This document shows positions 1 through 8,133 of a DNA stretch of 28,008 nt, in pieces (positions within the stretch are counted from its first letter, which is position 1; the number at the start of each line of letters is the position of its first letter). The DNA is taken from NCBI GenBank assembly GCA_964651045.1, contig CAZYVD010000033.1, positions 1-28,008 of the forward strand, given 5' to 3'. The notes below the pieces were generated by a model. It searched no databases and was not told the origin of the DNA. It worked only from the letters and a program-made list of their open reading frames with translations. The position numbers and the translations under genes were made by a program. The stretch comes from CAZYVD01 sp964651045. Lineage in GTDB: Bacteria > Zhuqueibacterota > QNDG01 > DSAB01.

Positions 1-41
1 TTTTAATTTCAAAACACTTTTTTGTTCTTTAGCACGTAACT

Positions 42-70
42 TTGCAACAACGCCTTATTTTTAATATGTT
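42..70 (+). promoter_or_regulatory. Candidate sigma70-type promoter for the S8 protease gene
   Basis: TTGCAA (42-47) and TATGTT (65-70) are separated by 17 bp, upstream of the protease gene at 166. A second candidate, TTGATA (108-113) and TAAATT (131-136), also with a 17-bp spacer, lies closer to the gene; either or both could be used. The calls rest on hexamer likeness and spacing in AT-rich sequence, so chance matches are possible. Confidence 0.4.
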
Positions 71-165
71 TAATATAGTTTAAACATGAAGTCGTGTCAA
101 GATAAACTTGATAAATAGAGGTTAGTTTCATAAATTGACAAGAATACTTGAAAATGGGTGAGTGT

Positions 166-2211
166 ATGAAGAGAGGATTTTTTATTATTTTCCTGATCAT
201 AATGGCAGGAATTGTTTATGGTTCAGGGGATACTGTTTCGAGGGGAGTAAGGCACTGGATTTTTTTCAAAGATAAGGTGGGTGGTCATGAAGTTTCCGAA
301 CCTACAATCAAAAAAGGAATAGAACTGGGAATATCTCCTCGGGCACTTAAGAGAAGATTGAAGGTAAGGACAGAGGATGAAATAATCGATTATACAGACC
401 TACCTGTGAATGGAGATTATATAAAGATTCTCAGAGATTATGGTCTGAAAATCTATGCCGTATCAAGATGGCTAAATGGTGTGAGTGCAGCAGTTCCAGA
501 AGATAAAATAGATAAAATTAGGTCTCTAACTTTTGTTAAAGAGGTAAGAAAAATTTCTGGCCTGCGTATGAACCCTCCGGATATTGATATTCAAAAACAG
601 TCAAAACATTATCTTTCCAGGCCCAGACATTCTTCCATCGATTATGGGGAGAGCTTTGCACAGAACAAACAGATACATGTTCCAGAGGTGCACGAGCTTG
701 GTTTAACAGGGGATGGTATTCTCATCGGCCTCCTTGATACAGGTTTCGATTATAACAATGCTGCTGTTTTTCAGAGTATTGATGTTGTTGCAGAGCACGA
801 TTTTTACTGGGATGACGATGTAACTGCAAATCAGTCTGGCGATAGTGAGGATCAGGATCACCATGGGACCTCTGTACTTTCAGTCATCGCAGGCTTTCAT
901 CCTGGTTATCTAATCGGCCCTGCATACACGGCTTCTTATGCACTGGCAAAGACAGAATGGGTCGTGCCTTCTGGTTATGATGATACTCTTGAAGTGGACC
1001 TCTGGGTAGAGGGCCTGGAGTGGCTGGAGAGTATTGGCGTCGATGTTGTATCAAGTTCGTTAGGATATTATCAATTCTTTAATGGAGATGACTATACCTA
1101 TTCTGATCTTGATGGGAACACCTGTGAGGCAACCATAGCAGCCGACATAGCAGCAGGCAAGGGTGTTATAGTTGTTAATGCTTCTGGAAATGAGAGACAA
1201 ACATCATGGCACTATGTGATCAGTCCTGCGGATGGTGACAGTGTGATAAGTGTTGGGGCAGTGACAATGAATGGAAATCTTGCTCCTTTCAGTTCTGGCG
1301 GTCCTACAGCGGATGGAAGGATAAAACCAGATGTAGTTGCAATGGGCAGCGGGGTTGTTTGTTTTGATCCATACGATAAATCATACATGTATGCGAGCGG
1401 AACTTCACTTTCATGTCCTCTCGTTGCAGGGGTTTGTGCACTTGTGCTTCAGGCCCATCCAGAACTTGGTCCCATGGAGGTAAGAGAGGCGATTCGCAAT
1501 ACAGCCAGCCAGTCGACATCGCCAGACAACTTGCTCGGATGGGGAATAGTGAATTGTTATGAGGCTGTATTCTATCATGGAATGATCTTTTCAAATTTTG
1601 AACTTGTTTCTGAATACAATACCAAAGATATTCGCTTAGAGATGAATGTACTGTCAAAAACTGGAGTCATGCGAGATTCTGTTTTTCTATTTTACACGCT
1701 GGATGATGGTTTTTCATTTCATAAAGTCGGGATGATCTATACTGGTGGAAAGAGTCAGCAGCATTTTATGACAGAGAGAATCGCTGAACTCGATGAAGAT
1801 TCTTTTCGGTTCTATCTTCAGGCATACGATACACTCGGGAATGTCTATACCGCACCGATAGGGGCTCCCTTGAGGCTCTACTCACTGTTTGAAGAGATCC
1901 CTGGAGTCATTCCTGTAAAATTGAAGAAGATAACAGATTTTTACATATACCAGAACTACCCCAATCCCTTTAATCAGACTACTGTAATTCCTTTTTCAGT
2001 ACAGAAAAAATCATACGTAACATTAAAAATATACAATATATTAGGCCAGCAAGTTATGACAATAATCGATGGTGTTGTTGGCCCTGGAAAGATAGAGGCA
2101 GAATGGGATGGCACAGACAGCATGGGCAGGAAGGTTCCATCTGGAATATATATATCCTGCCTGAGATTAAAAAATGAGACGAAATTTCGAAAGATAATGC
2201 TCGTCAGATGA
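166..2211 (+). CDS. Secreted S8 (subtilisin-like) serine peptidase with C-terminal sorting/FlgD-like domain
   Basis: This is an exported endopeptidase of the subtilase family. The ATG at 166 gives 681 aa starting MKRGFFIIF, a clean signal peptide ending near VYGSG; an in-frame TTG at 148 and ATG at 154 add only a few polar residues before it and look less likely. Residues about 30-135 look like an inhibitor-type propeptide. The catalytic triad is visible: Asp191 in GLLDTGF, His233 in DHHGTSV and Ser414 in ASGTSLSCP, with the oxyanion Asn in VVNASGNE. A linker domain follows. The last ~85 residues start with QNYPNPFN, contain a GIY turn and end KIMLVR. This matches type A type IX secretion sorting domains, whose fold also resembles the FlgD Ig-like domain. 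The protein is therefore probably released or anchored at the cell surface. It is monocistronic: a 100-bp gap containing a new promoter follows. The peptidase call is firm; the secretion route is inferred. Confidence 0.93.
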   Translation: MKRGFFIIFLIIMAGIVYGSGDTVSRGVRHWIFFKDKVGGHEVSEPTIKKGIELGISPRALKRRLKVRTEDEIIDYTDLPVNGDYIKILRDYGLKIYAVSRWLNGVSAAVPEDKIDKIRSLTFVKEVRKISGLRMNPPDIDIQKQSKHYLSRPRHSSIDYGESFAQNKQIHVPEVHELGLTGDGILIGLLDTGFDYNNAAVFQSIDVVAEHDFYWDDDVTANQSGDSEDQDHHGTSVLSVIAGFHPGYLIGPAYTASYALAKTEWVVPSGYDDTLEVDLWVEGLEWLESIGVDVVSSSLGYYQFFNGDDYTYSDLDGNTCEATIAADIAAGKGVIVVNASGNERQTSWHYVISPADGDSVISVGAVTMNGNLAPFSSGGPTADGRIKPDVVAMGSGVVCFDPYDKSYMYASGTSLSCPLVAGVCALVLQAHPELGPMEVREAIRNTASQSTSPDNLLGWGIVNCYEAVFYHGMIFSNFELVSEYNTKDIRLEMNVLSKTGVMRDSVFLFYTLDDGFSFHKVGMIYTGGKSQQHFMTERIAELDEDSFRFYLQAYDTLGNVYTAPIGAPLRLYSLFEEIPGVIPVKLKKITDFYIYQNYPNPFNQTTVIPFSVQKKSYVTLKIYNILGQQVMTIIDGVVGPGKIEAEWDGTDSMGRKVPSGIYISCLRLKNETKFRKIMLVR

Positions 2212-2241
2212 TAAGGCTGGTGCTGGCTGGGCAATTTACTA

Positions 2242-2270
2242 TTGATTTTTATCATTGAAAAAAGTATATT
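2242..2270 (+). promoter_or_regulatory. Candidate promoter of the divIVA-ileS-lspA operon
   Basis: TTGATT (2242-2247) and TATATT (2265-2270) are separated by exactly 17 bp, in the gap between the protease stop and divIVA. Transcription would start near 2277, leaving a leader of about 35 nt. No other gap inside the run up to 11420 is large enough for an obvious promoter, so this probably drives the whole nine-gene operon. Confidence 0.55.
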
Positions 2271-2296
2271 AAACGAATTGATCAAACAGACTTGTT

Positions 2297-2306
2297 AGGA
2301 GGTGAT
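2297..2306 (+). promoter_or_regulatory. Strong ribosome binding site selecting a TTG start
   Basis: The run AGGAGGTGAT is fully complementary to the 3' end of 16S rRNA. It sits about 9 nt from the GGAGG core to a TTG at 2312. No ATG or GTG lies at a better position and the DivIVA homology begins exactly there, so TTG is taken as the start codon. Confidence 0.8.
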
Positions 2307-2311
2307 TCTCC

Positions 2312-2890
2312 TTGAAAATAACCCCTCTTGAAATAAAAAAACAGCGGTTTAAGACAAGAGTAGGCGGATATGACAGGGCCGAAGTAGAAACATTTTTAGA
2401 GATGGTTGCCGAAGAATTTGAATCGCTACTTGAAGAGAAAAAGCACTTTGAAGATGAGTGCATAAAGTTAAAGACAAAGCTCAGGGACTATCAGCAGGTA
2501 GAGAAGACACTCCAGGAGACCTTGATGAATGCCCAGGAAAGCGTGAGCATGTCAAAGGAAAACTCGAGGAGAGAGGCTCAGATAATAATCAGAGAAGCAG
2601 AGCTTAAGGCGGAAAGAATATTGGACGAAGCCAAGGAAAAATTAACCAAGCTCAAGGCCGATATAGCTACACTGAAATCTCAGAAAGAGTCTTTTGCAAG
2701 ACGGTTGAAACATCTTCTCGAATCTCAAATCGAATTGATAAATGTACTCGAAATAGATGACGTTGGCCTCAATATAGGTGAGCTCAAGGTTGGAGATAAG
2801 AAAGCAGTGGGGGGTAAATCTACAAAGGAGACCAATGCTGTTTCACCAGGTGGCAATAAAGGATTGGATAAGGGAGCATTATCCCTGTAA
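2312..2890 (+). CDS. divIVA: DivIVA-domain protein
   Basis: This is a coiled-coil scaffold of the DivIVA/GpsB family, which recognises curved membrane at poles and septa and recruits partner proteins. The N-terminal 60 residues carry the family signature: TPLEIKKQRF, then VGGYDRAEVETFLEMV. A long coiled coil rich in Glu, Lys and Ala follows (about residues 30-140). The last ~40 residues are low-complexity and Gly/Lys-rich. At 192 aa it is of usual length. It starts at TTG behind a very strong ribosome binding site. It is the first gene of the operon and lies two genes upstream of ileS, as a neighbour of ileS just as in Firmicutes. DivIVA is less usual in diderm bacteria, so its partners here are unknown. 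Confidence 0.9.
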   Translation: MKITPLEIKKQRFKTRVGGYDRAEVETFLEMVAEEFESLLEEKKHFEDECIKLKTKLRDYQQVEKTLQETLMNAQESVSMSKENSRREAQIIIREAELKAERILDEAKEKLTKLKADIATLKSQKESFARRLKHLLESQIELINVLEIDDVGLNIGELKVGDKKAVGGKSTKETNAVSPGGNKGLDKGALSL

Positions 2891-2905
2891 TTTTTGGAGG
2901 AAAAT

Positions 2906-3610
2906 ATGTTGTTAAAAAGATTGGCGTTAGTGTTAATTTCCGTAAGTCTCGTTATGGGGGGATGCGCAAAGAGAGTAATGGTAGGATATGATAAACTCGA
3001 AGAGACAAACAGTGTTGAGGTTGTTCTTGTTTCAGGGAAAAAGGTGATCGGTACTGTAGAAAGTGTAGAGCCCTACCAGATTGTTGTAATGACTAAAGAT
3101 AGAGGGAAAAGAGCCATAAAGAAATCTTCGATTAAACTCATCAGGAGAAGGCCACCTGTGTATGATGATCTTGGAAAGGGCATTTCTGAGGAAGAGATAG
3201 AAGCCGAGAGGACAAATAAAAATGCAATTATATATGGAGTCGGAGGCGGCCTGTTGAGTTTTGGAACGAGCTTTTTTGCAGGATCGCTGGCAGCACAGAA
3301 TTCAGGAAGTATTCTTGCTGCCACAACACTGGCCGGAGGGACTATCGGGACAGTACTGTTTGTTCAGGCAGGAAGAGCAATGGACAGGAAACAGGCGATT
3401 GAGAGGGTCCGTCTGAAGAGAATATCCACAAGCGTTGAGATGAGAAAGAGTGATGCAGATGTCGATTCGCTTAAGGTTCGAAAACAGATCGAGGAGGAAA
3501 AGAAGAAGCAACAGGAGCTGAGATTAGAGAGGGAGAAACTTCTTAAGAAACTGAAAGAGGAAGAGAAGAAAAAAAAGAAAAAGAAGAGAGAGGGAAATAT
3601 TTTACTCTGA
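2906..3610 (+). CDS. Uncharacterised lipoprotein with beta-rich N-terminal domain and lysine-rich coiled-coil tail
   Basis: I do not recognise a named family. The ATG at 2906 has GGAGG 5 nt upstream and gives 234 aa; an in-frame TTG at 2894 lies before that site and is unlikely. The N-terminus has a signal peptide ending MGGC, a slightly atypical lipobox. Residues about 20-75 alternate hydrophobic and polar residues, including VEVVLVSGKKVIGTV and YQIVVMTKDRGKRAIKKSSI. This resembles the small SH3-like barrels found in other bacterial lipoproteins. A glycine- and alanine-rich hydrophobic stretch follows (about 108-155, from AIIYGVGGG), perhaps a membrane-associated segment. The remainder is a highly charged coiled coil ending in a run of lysines. 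It sits 15 bp after divIVA and 21 bp before the MTA phosphorylase gene. Envelope location is inferred; function is unknown. Confidence 0.75.
   Translation: MLLKRLALVLISVSLVMGGCAKRVMVGYDKLEETNSVEVVLVSGKKVIGTVESVEPYQIVVMTKDRGKRAIKKSSIKLIRRRPPVYDDLGKGISEEEIEAERTNKNAIIYGVGGGLLSFGTSFFAGSLAAQNSGSILAATTLAGGTIGTVLFVQAGRAMDRKQAIERVRLKRISTSVEMRKSDADVDSLKVRKQIEEEKKKQQELRLEREKLLKKLKEEEKKKKKKKREGNILL
3553..3597 (+). repeat. 45-nt homopurine tract inside the lipoprotein gene
   Basis: Every base from 3553 to 3597 on the plus strand is A or G, including a run of eight consecutive A. It encodes the Lys/Glu-rich end of the lipoprotein. Such tracts can be slippage-prone for polymerase or ribosome, but here the tract can be explained simply by Lys and Glu codons. 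Confidence 0.85.
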
Positions 3611-3631
3611 ATTGAAAGTGCTGGAGTTTTG

Positions 3632-4507
3632 ATGGATAAGAGTCGGATTGGCATAATTGGCGGCAGTGGCCTCTACGAGATAGAGGGTATAAAGATTAAA
3701 GAGAGAAGATTTGTGGATACACCATTTGGCGATCCTTCCGATGAAGTAGATATATGTGAATTGGAGGATCGTGAGATTGTCTTTCTTCCCAGACATGGTC
3801 GGGGCCACAGGATCCTGCCTGGAGAGATCAATTATCGCGCAAATATCTATGCCTTAAAGAAGTTGGGAGTTGAGTGGATAATATCCCTTTCTGCAGTGGG
3901 GTCTTTAAAAAAGGAGATAAGACCACTGGACATGGTTCTTGTTGATCAGTTTATAGACAGAACTTATGGGCGCAAGAGCACATTTTTTGGAGAGGGGATT
4001 GCCGCTCATGTTGCTATGGCAAATCCTCTGTGCCCTGAATTGCGCAGAATAGTGTTCGAGGCGGCACACGAAGAAGGAATGGGGGCAAACATACACTGGG
4101 GAGGGACTTACATAAATATCGAAGGTCCTGCATTCTCGACCAGGGCAGAGTCGAATCTCTATAGATCGTGGGGAGTCGATGTAATTGGAATGACAAACTT
4201 AACAGAGGCGAAGCTTGCAAGAGAAGCAGAGATTTGTTATATGACTGTGGCCATGGTCACAGATTATGATTGCTGGATAGAGGATAATCCAGAAGAATCT
4301 GTTGCAGTAGATTTGATTGTTGAAAATCTTAATAAAAACGTTGAGATTGCAAAGAGGATAATAAGAAGATCTGTTAAAAATATATCTGAAGTACGTAATT
4401 GTGAATGTAAGACGGCACTGAAGAATGCAATAATAACAAAGCAGGATAAGATACCAAAATCTGTGAAGGCACGACTCGGATTGTTGATAAGCAAATATGT
4501 TGAATAG
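3632..4507 (+). CDS. mtnP: S-methyl-5'-thioadenosine phosphorylase
   Basis: This cytoplasmic enzyme cleaves 5'-methylthioadenosine with phosphate to adenine and 5-methylthioribose-1-phosphate, recycling the by-product of polyamine synthesis and other SAM-consuming reactions. Family signatures run the length of the protein: IGIIGGSGLY at the N-terminus (phosphate loop), LPRHGRGH, INYRANIYALKKLGV, ISLSAVGSL, IEGPAFSTRAESNLYRSWG with MTNLTEAKLAREA, and VTDYDCW. The TDYD aspartates are those that recognise the 6-amino group of adenine, so MTA is favoured over purine nucleosides or methylthioinosine. The ATG at 3632 (291 aa) is preferred over the adjacent TTG at 3629. It lies between the lipoprotein gene and ileS, a position not occupied in the otherwise similar Bacillus operon. 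No other methionine-salvage gene is in the window. Confidence 0.9.
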   Translation: MDKSRIGIIGGSGLYEIEGIKIKERRFVDTPFGDPSDEVDICELEDREIVFLPRHGRGHRILPGEINYRANIYALKKLGVEWIISLSAVGSLKKEIRPLDMVLVDQFIDRTYGRKSTFFGEGIAAHVAMANPLCPELRRIVFEAAHEEGMGANIHWGGTYINIEGPAFSTRAESNLYRSWGVDVIGMTNLTEAKLAREAEICYMTVAMVTDYDCWIEDNPEESVAVDLIVENLNKNVEIAKRIIRRSVKNISEVRNCECKTALKNAIITKQDKIPKSVKARLGLLISKYVE

Positions 4508-4525
4508 AGAATATGTTAAAAACAG

Positions 4526-7500
4526 ATGAGGGATGATCAGTTGCTCTACAGGGAGGTAAAAAATCCAGTTAATTTTCCGGAACTAGAAAATGAGGTTTTA
4601 GAATTCTGGGAAAAGAACGGCATATTTAAGAAATCAATTACAACAAGGGATGAGAACAGAAGATTTACATTTTATGAAGGCCCTCCAACTGCTAATGGTA
4701 AGCCAGGTATTCATCATGTAATCTCAAGAATAATGAAAGACTCAATATGCCGCTATCGAACGATGCAGGGATACAGAGTAGAGAGAAAGGCGGGATGGGA
4801 TACGCACGGTCTGCCTGTGGAAATCGAAGTTGAGAAAGAGCTGGGATTTCGAAGTAAAGAGGATATTGAAGCATATGGAGTAGACAGGTTTAACAGAAAG
4901 TGTAGAGAGTCTGTTTTCAAGTATCTCAAAGAATGGAATGAATTGACACGCAGAATAGGATTCTGGGTGGATATAGAGAATCCATATATAACCTATACGA
5001 GTGAATATATAGAAACAGTCTGGTATCTACTGGCAGAGATGTGGCGTAAAGGTTTTTTGTATCAGGGGTTCAAGATATTGCCCTATTGTCCGAGATGTGA
5101 GACTCCGCTTTCGAGTCATGAGACATCGCTTGGCTATCGTGATATTACAGAGCGTGCCATCACCGTAAAGTTCAGGCTGGTTGAAGATGAGAAAAAATTC
5201 ATTCTTGCATGGACAACAACCCCATGGACGCTTCCAGGCAATGTAGCCCTCGCTGTTGGGAAAGATATACTATATGCAGAAGTAGAGCAAGAGGTAAGTG
5301 GTAATAAAGAGATATATTATATTGCCGAGAACAGGCTTGATGTTTTAAAGGGAGAATATAGGATAATTCGTAAGCTGCGTGGAAAGGAGATGGAGGGCTG
5401 GAAATACAGACCGCTCTTTGATTTTGTCAATCTTGCTGGTGATGGTTCTGCTTATTATGTTGCAGTTGCAGATTTTGTTACAACAGATGAAGGTACAGGC
5501 GTTGTACATACGGCTGTAATGTATGGTGAGGATGATTATCGTCTTGGCATGGAAATAGGACTGCCGGCCCATCATACGGTAGATGAGCATGGATGTTTTA
5601 ACGACTCTGTTCCGAGATGGAAGGGACGATATGTAAAGGATGAAGATGTAGAACATGAGATTGTCGAATACTTAAGAGATAGTGGTCTGCTCTATTCTGA
5701 GGAGCAGTATACACATTCTTATCCGCATTGCTGGAGATGTGATGCACAGCTCATCTATTATGCAAAAAAATCCTGGTATCTCAGGACAACAAAGATAAGA
5801 GATATGCTCATCGAAAACAATAAGAAGATTGAATGGTTTCCGAGAGAGGTTGGAGAGGGGAGATTTGGTCAGTGGATAGAGAACAATGTTGACTGGGCCC
5901 TTTCAAGGGATAGATACTGGGGAACTCCTCTTAATGTGTGGATTTGTGATGGATGTTCCAGAGAGCTGGCAGTAGAGAGCATTGAAAAATTGAAGAGTTT
6001 ATCGGGATTGGATAGAATAGATGATCTGCACAAACCATATATAGATGAGGTTAAGTTCAGCTGCTGCGAATGTGGTGGAACGATGAGGCGAACACCAGAG
6101 GTTATCGACTGCTGGTTTGATTCTGGTGCAATGCCATATGCACAGTTTCACTATCCTTTTGAGAAGAATGGAAATTTTGAGAAAAATTTTCCAGCAGATT
6201 TCATTGCAGAGGGTGTGGATCAGACCAGAGGCTGGTTCTATTCACTACTTGCAATCTCGACTATGATTTCAAACCAGTCTTCATATAGATCGTGCCTTTC
6301 GATCGAACTCATATTAGACAAAGATGGACAGAAGATGTCGAAATCGAGGGGAAACACGGTCGATCCATTCTTAATACTCAGGGAATTTGGTGCTGACCCA
6401 CTCAGGTGGTATCTCTTTGTGGTGAGTCCGCCGTGGGTTCCGACTCGATTCGACACAGAAGGTGTCAGAGAGGTTGTACGCAAATTCTTTGGTACACTTA
6501 GCAATATCTACAGCTTTTTTGTGATGTATGCTAATATTGATAATTTTGAATATGATAAAACTGCTATTGCTGTGAAAGAGAGACCTGAGATCGATCGCTG
6601 GCTGATATCGACTCTAAATTCGCTGGTAAGGCAGATAAACACTCATATGAAGCGTTATGAAGTGACAAAGGTCACAAGGGCGATCCAGAATTTTGTGATA
6701 GACGATCTTTCGAACTGGTATATCAGGAGAAATCGAAGAAGATTCTGGAAGTCGGAAATTGGGGATGATAAGCTTTCTGCATACTGCACCCTGTATGAAA
6801 CTCTCGTTACAACTGCTAAGTTGATAGCGCCATTTGCTCCTTTCATGGCGGAAGATATTTATAGAAATCTGACTAAAGGTTCAAGTATCGGAGTCGAGAG
6901 TGTTCACCTCGAAAGATATCCTGATCCTGGCGATGAACACTACAGATATATTGATGACCAGCTTGAGCAGATGATGAAGAGCGCACGTGATGTTGTGATC
7001 CTGTGCCGCGCGGCGAGAAACGAGGCTGGCATCAAAGTAAGACAGCCGCTGAAGAGAGTGATAATAGCTGCCCAAGGAGAGATAAGTAAAAAGGCAATCG
7101 GCCATCTTGAAGAACTAATAAAAGAAGAGGTAAACGTCAGAAAGATTGAGATAAGCGATGATCCTTCTCTTTTCATGGTTAAAAAGGCCAAGCCGGTTTT
7201 TAGAAACCTCGGTCCAAAGTTTGGAGAAAAAGTAAACGATGCTGCAGAAGCGATACGCAGTTTTGGGGAAAGAGAGATAGAATCTATAGAAAAGGGTCGG
7301 TCGATAGAGATAACAATTGGAAATGGGGAAAAAAAGAAGGTTGAACCACAAGATGTAGAGATAGTTTCGGAACCTGTGGAAGGTGTTGTAATCCAGTCAG
7401 ACCAGAACATAACCGTTGGACTCGACACCACCCTTGATGATGATCTAATTGCAGAAGGAATGGCAAGAGAGCTGGTAAATAGAGTTCAGAATATGAGGAA

Positions 7501-7732
7501 AGAGGCTGGATTTGAAGTAACAGATCGCATCATGCTATTCTTCGAAGCAGCACCCATTATAAAAAAGAGTATCGAATTGAAGGGTGATTACATAAAGAAA
7601 GAGACCTTATGTACTTTACTGGTTGATGATTTTAAAAAGGGTGAATTCAATAAAGATTTTGTGATTGATGGAGAAAAAGTAAGAATCGGAATCGAACGAA
7701 CAAATTCACAGAAAAGAGGGGACAGGGAATGA
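4526..7732 (+). CDS. ileS: Isoleucyl-tRNA synthetase, IleS2 (eukaryote-like) type
   Basis: Charges tRNA-Ile with isoleucine in the cytoplasm. The length, 1068 aa, is right for the IleS2 clade. The Rossmann-fold start contains YEGPPTANGK followed by GIHH at residues 61-64 in place of the usual HxGH signature, then RKAGWDTHGLPVE. The CP1 editing domain shows TTTPWTLPGN and DEGTGVVHTAVMYGEDDY. Zinc-type cysteine pairs appear at PYCPRCET, CWRC, CDGC and CCEC. KMSKS is intact at residues 603-607. An anticodon-binding helical domain and the long C-terminal extension typical of IleS2 follow. The swapped GIHH is shared with Bacteroidetes-type enzymes and has been linked to very high mupirocin resistance. 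The gene starts 18 bp after mtnP with a weak ribosome binding site. No T-box leader is visible. Confidence 0.97.
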   Translation: MRDDQLLYREVKNPVNFPELENEVLEFWEKNGIFKKSITTRDENRRFTFYEGPPTANGKPGIHHVISRIMKDSICRYRTMQGYRVERKAGWDTHGLPVEIEVEKELGFRSKEDIEAYGVDRFNRKCRESVFKYLKEWNELTRRIGFWVDIENPYITYTSEYIETVWYLLAEMWRKGFLYQGFKILPYCPRCETPLSSHETSLGYRDITERAITVKFRLVEDEKKFILAWTTTPWTLPGNVALAVGKDILYAEVEQEVSGNKEIYYIAENRLDVLKGEYRIIRKLRGKEMEGWKYRPLFDFVNLAGDGSAYYVAVADFVTTDEGTGVVHTAVMYGEDDYRLGMEIGLPAHHTVDEHGCFNDSVPRWKGRYVKDEDVEHEIVEYLRDSGLLYSEEQYTHSYPHCWRCDAQLIYYAKKSWYLRTTKIRDMLIENNKKIEWFPREVGEGRFGQWIENNVDWALSRDRYWGTPLNVWICDGCSRELAVESIEKLKSLSGLDRIDDLHKPYIDEVKFSCCECGGTMRRTPEVIDCWFDSGAMPYAQFHYPFEKNGNFEKNFPADFIAEGVDQTRGWFYSLLAISTMISNQSSYRSCLSIELILDKDGQKMSKSRGNTVDPFLILREFGADPLRWYLFVVSPPWVPTRFDTEGVREVVRKFFGTLSNIYSFFVMYANIDNFEYDKTAIAVKERPEIDRWLISTLNSLVRQINTHMKRYEVTKVTRAIQNFVIDDLSNWYIRRNRRRFWKSEIGDDKLSAYCTLYETLVTTAKLIAPFAPFMAEDIYRNLTKGSSIGVESVHLERYPDPGDEHYRYIDDQLEQMMKSARDVVILCRAARNEAGIKVRQPLKRVIIAAQGEISKKAIGHLEELIKEEVNVRKIEISDDPSLFMVKKAKPVFRNLGPKFGEKVNDAAEAIRSFGEREIESIEKGRSIEITIGNGEKKKVEPQDVEIVSEPVEGVVIQSDQNITVGLDTTLDDDLIAEGMARELVNRVQNMRKEAGFEVTDRIMLFFEAAPIIKKSIELKGDYIKKETLCTLLVDDFKKGEFNKDFVIDGEKVRIGIERTNSQKRGDRE

Positions 7733-8133
7733 ACAAAAAGGATCTTGAATTTTTTAAGGGATTGCTGTTAAAAAAACGAGCCGAACTGGTTGAGGAGATA
7801 GAGTCTATCAAATCGACAGATATGAATACAACTACAAAGGAAGCTTCAGGAGATCATTCTTCTTATGCCTACCACATGGCAGATCAAGGAACAGACAATA
7901 TGCAGAGAGAGAAGAGTTTCTTGTATGCTCAGAGGAATGGACGCCTGATATATCACATAGATATGGCACTGGAGAGAATCGAGGATGGAACATTTGGATT
8001 ATGCCAGTCGTGCGGTAAGCAGATAACAAGAGAGCGCCTCGAGGCAGTGCCGCATGCACGTCTGTGCATAGAATGCAAGAATGGGGAAGAGAAGTCTGTT
8101 CCTACAGGTCCAGTTGCAGGAGAGATAGTATGA
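7729..8133 (+). CDS. TraR/DksA-family zinc-finger protein (YlyA-like position)
   Basis: A small (134 aa) putative transcription-associated protein. The N-terminal half is predicted coiled coil. The C-terminal part carries a four-cysteine zinc finger, CQSC (Cys92, Cys95) and CIEC (Cys113, Cys116), with the conserved DGTFGLCQSCG and ITRERLEAVPHARLC framework. DksA proteins insert a coiled coil into the secondary channel of RNA polymerase. The DxxDxA tip motif that DksA needs for this is not evident here; the region reads HMADQGTDN. It is therefore closer to the YlyA/YocK type than to canonical DksA. Its ATG overlaps the ileS stop (ATGA), and its own stop overlaps the lspA start in the same way, so the three are probably translationally coupled. 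Confidence 0.85.
   Translation: MNKKDLEFFKGLLLKKRAELVEEIESIKSTDMNTTTKEASGDHSSYAYHMADQGTDNMQREKSFLYAQRNGRLIYHIDMALERIEDGTFGLCQSCGKQITRERLEAVPHARLCIECKNGEEKSVPTGPVAGEIV

Noticed and set aside
4508..4525. T-box or other riboswitch upstream of ileS
   Set aside because: Only 18 bp separate mtnP and ileS, and the operon leader (about 35 nt before divIVA) is too short for a T-box.
6940..7431. 163-aa minus-strand reading frame opposite ileS
   Set aside because: Shadow of ileS; low-complexity Ser/Ile/Phe composition and no start signals.
8064..8129. Upstream in-frame extension of lspA within the zinc-finger gene
   Set aside because: The ATG at 8130 gives a normal-length LspA with the standard N-terminus and an ATGA overlap; the extension has no homology and lies inside another gene.
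7729..8133. Naming the zinc-finger gene dksA
   Set aside because: The DxxDxA tip motif is not evident, and the gene context points to a YlyA-like protein.
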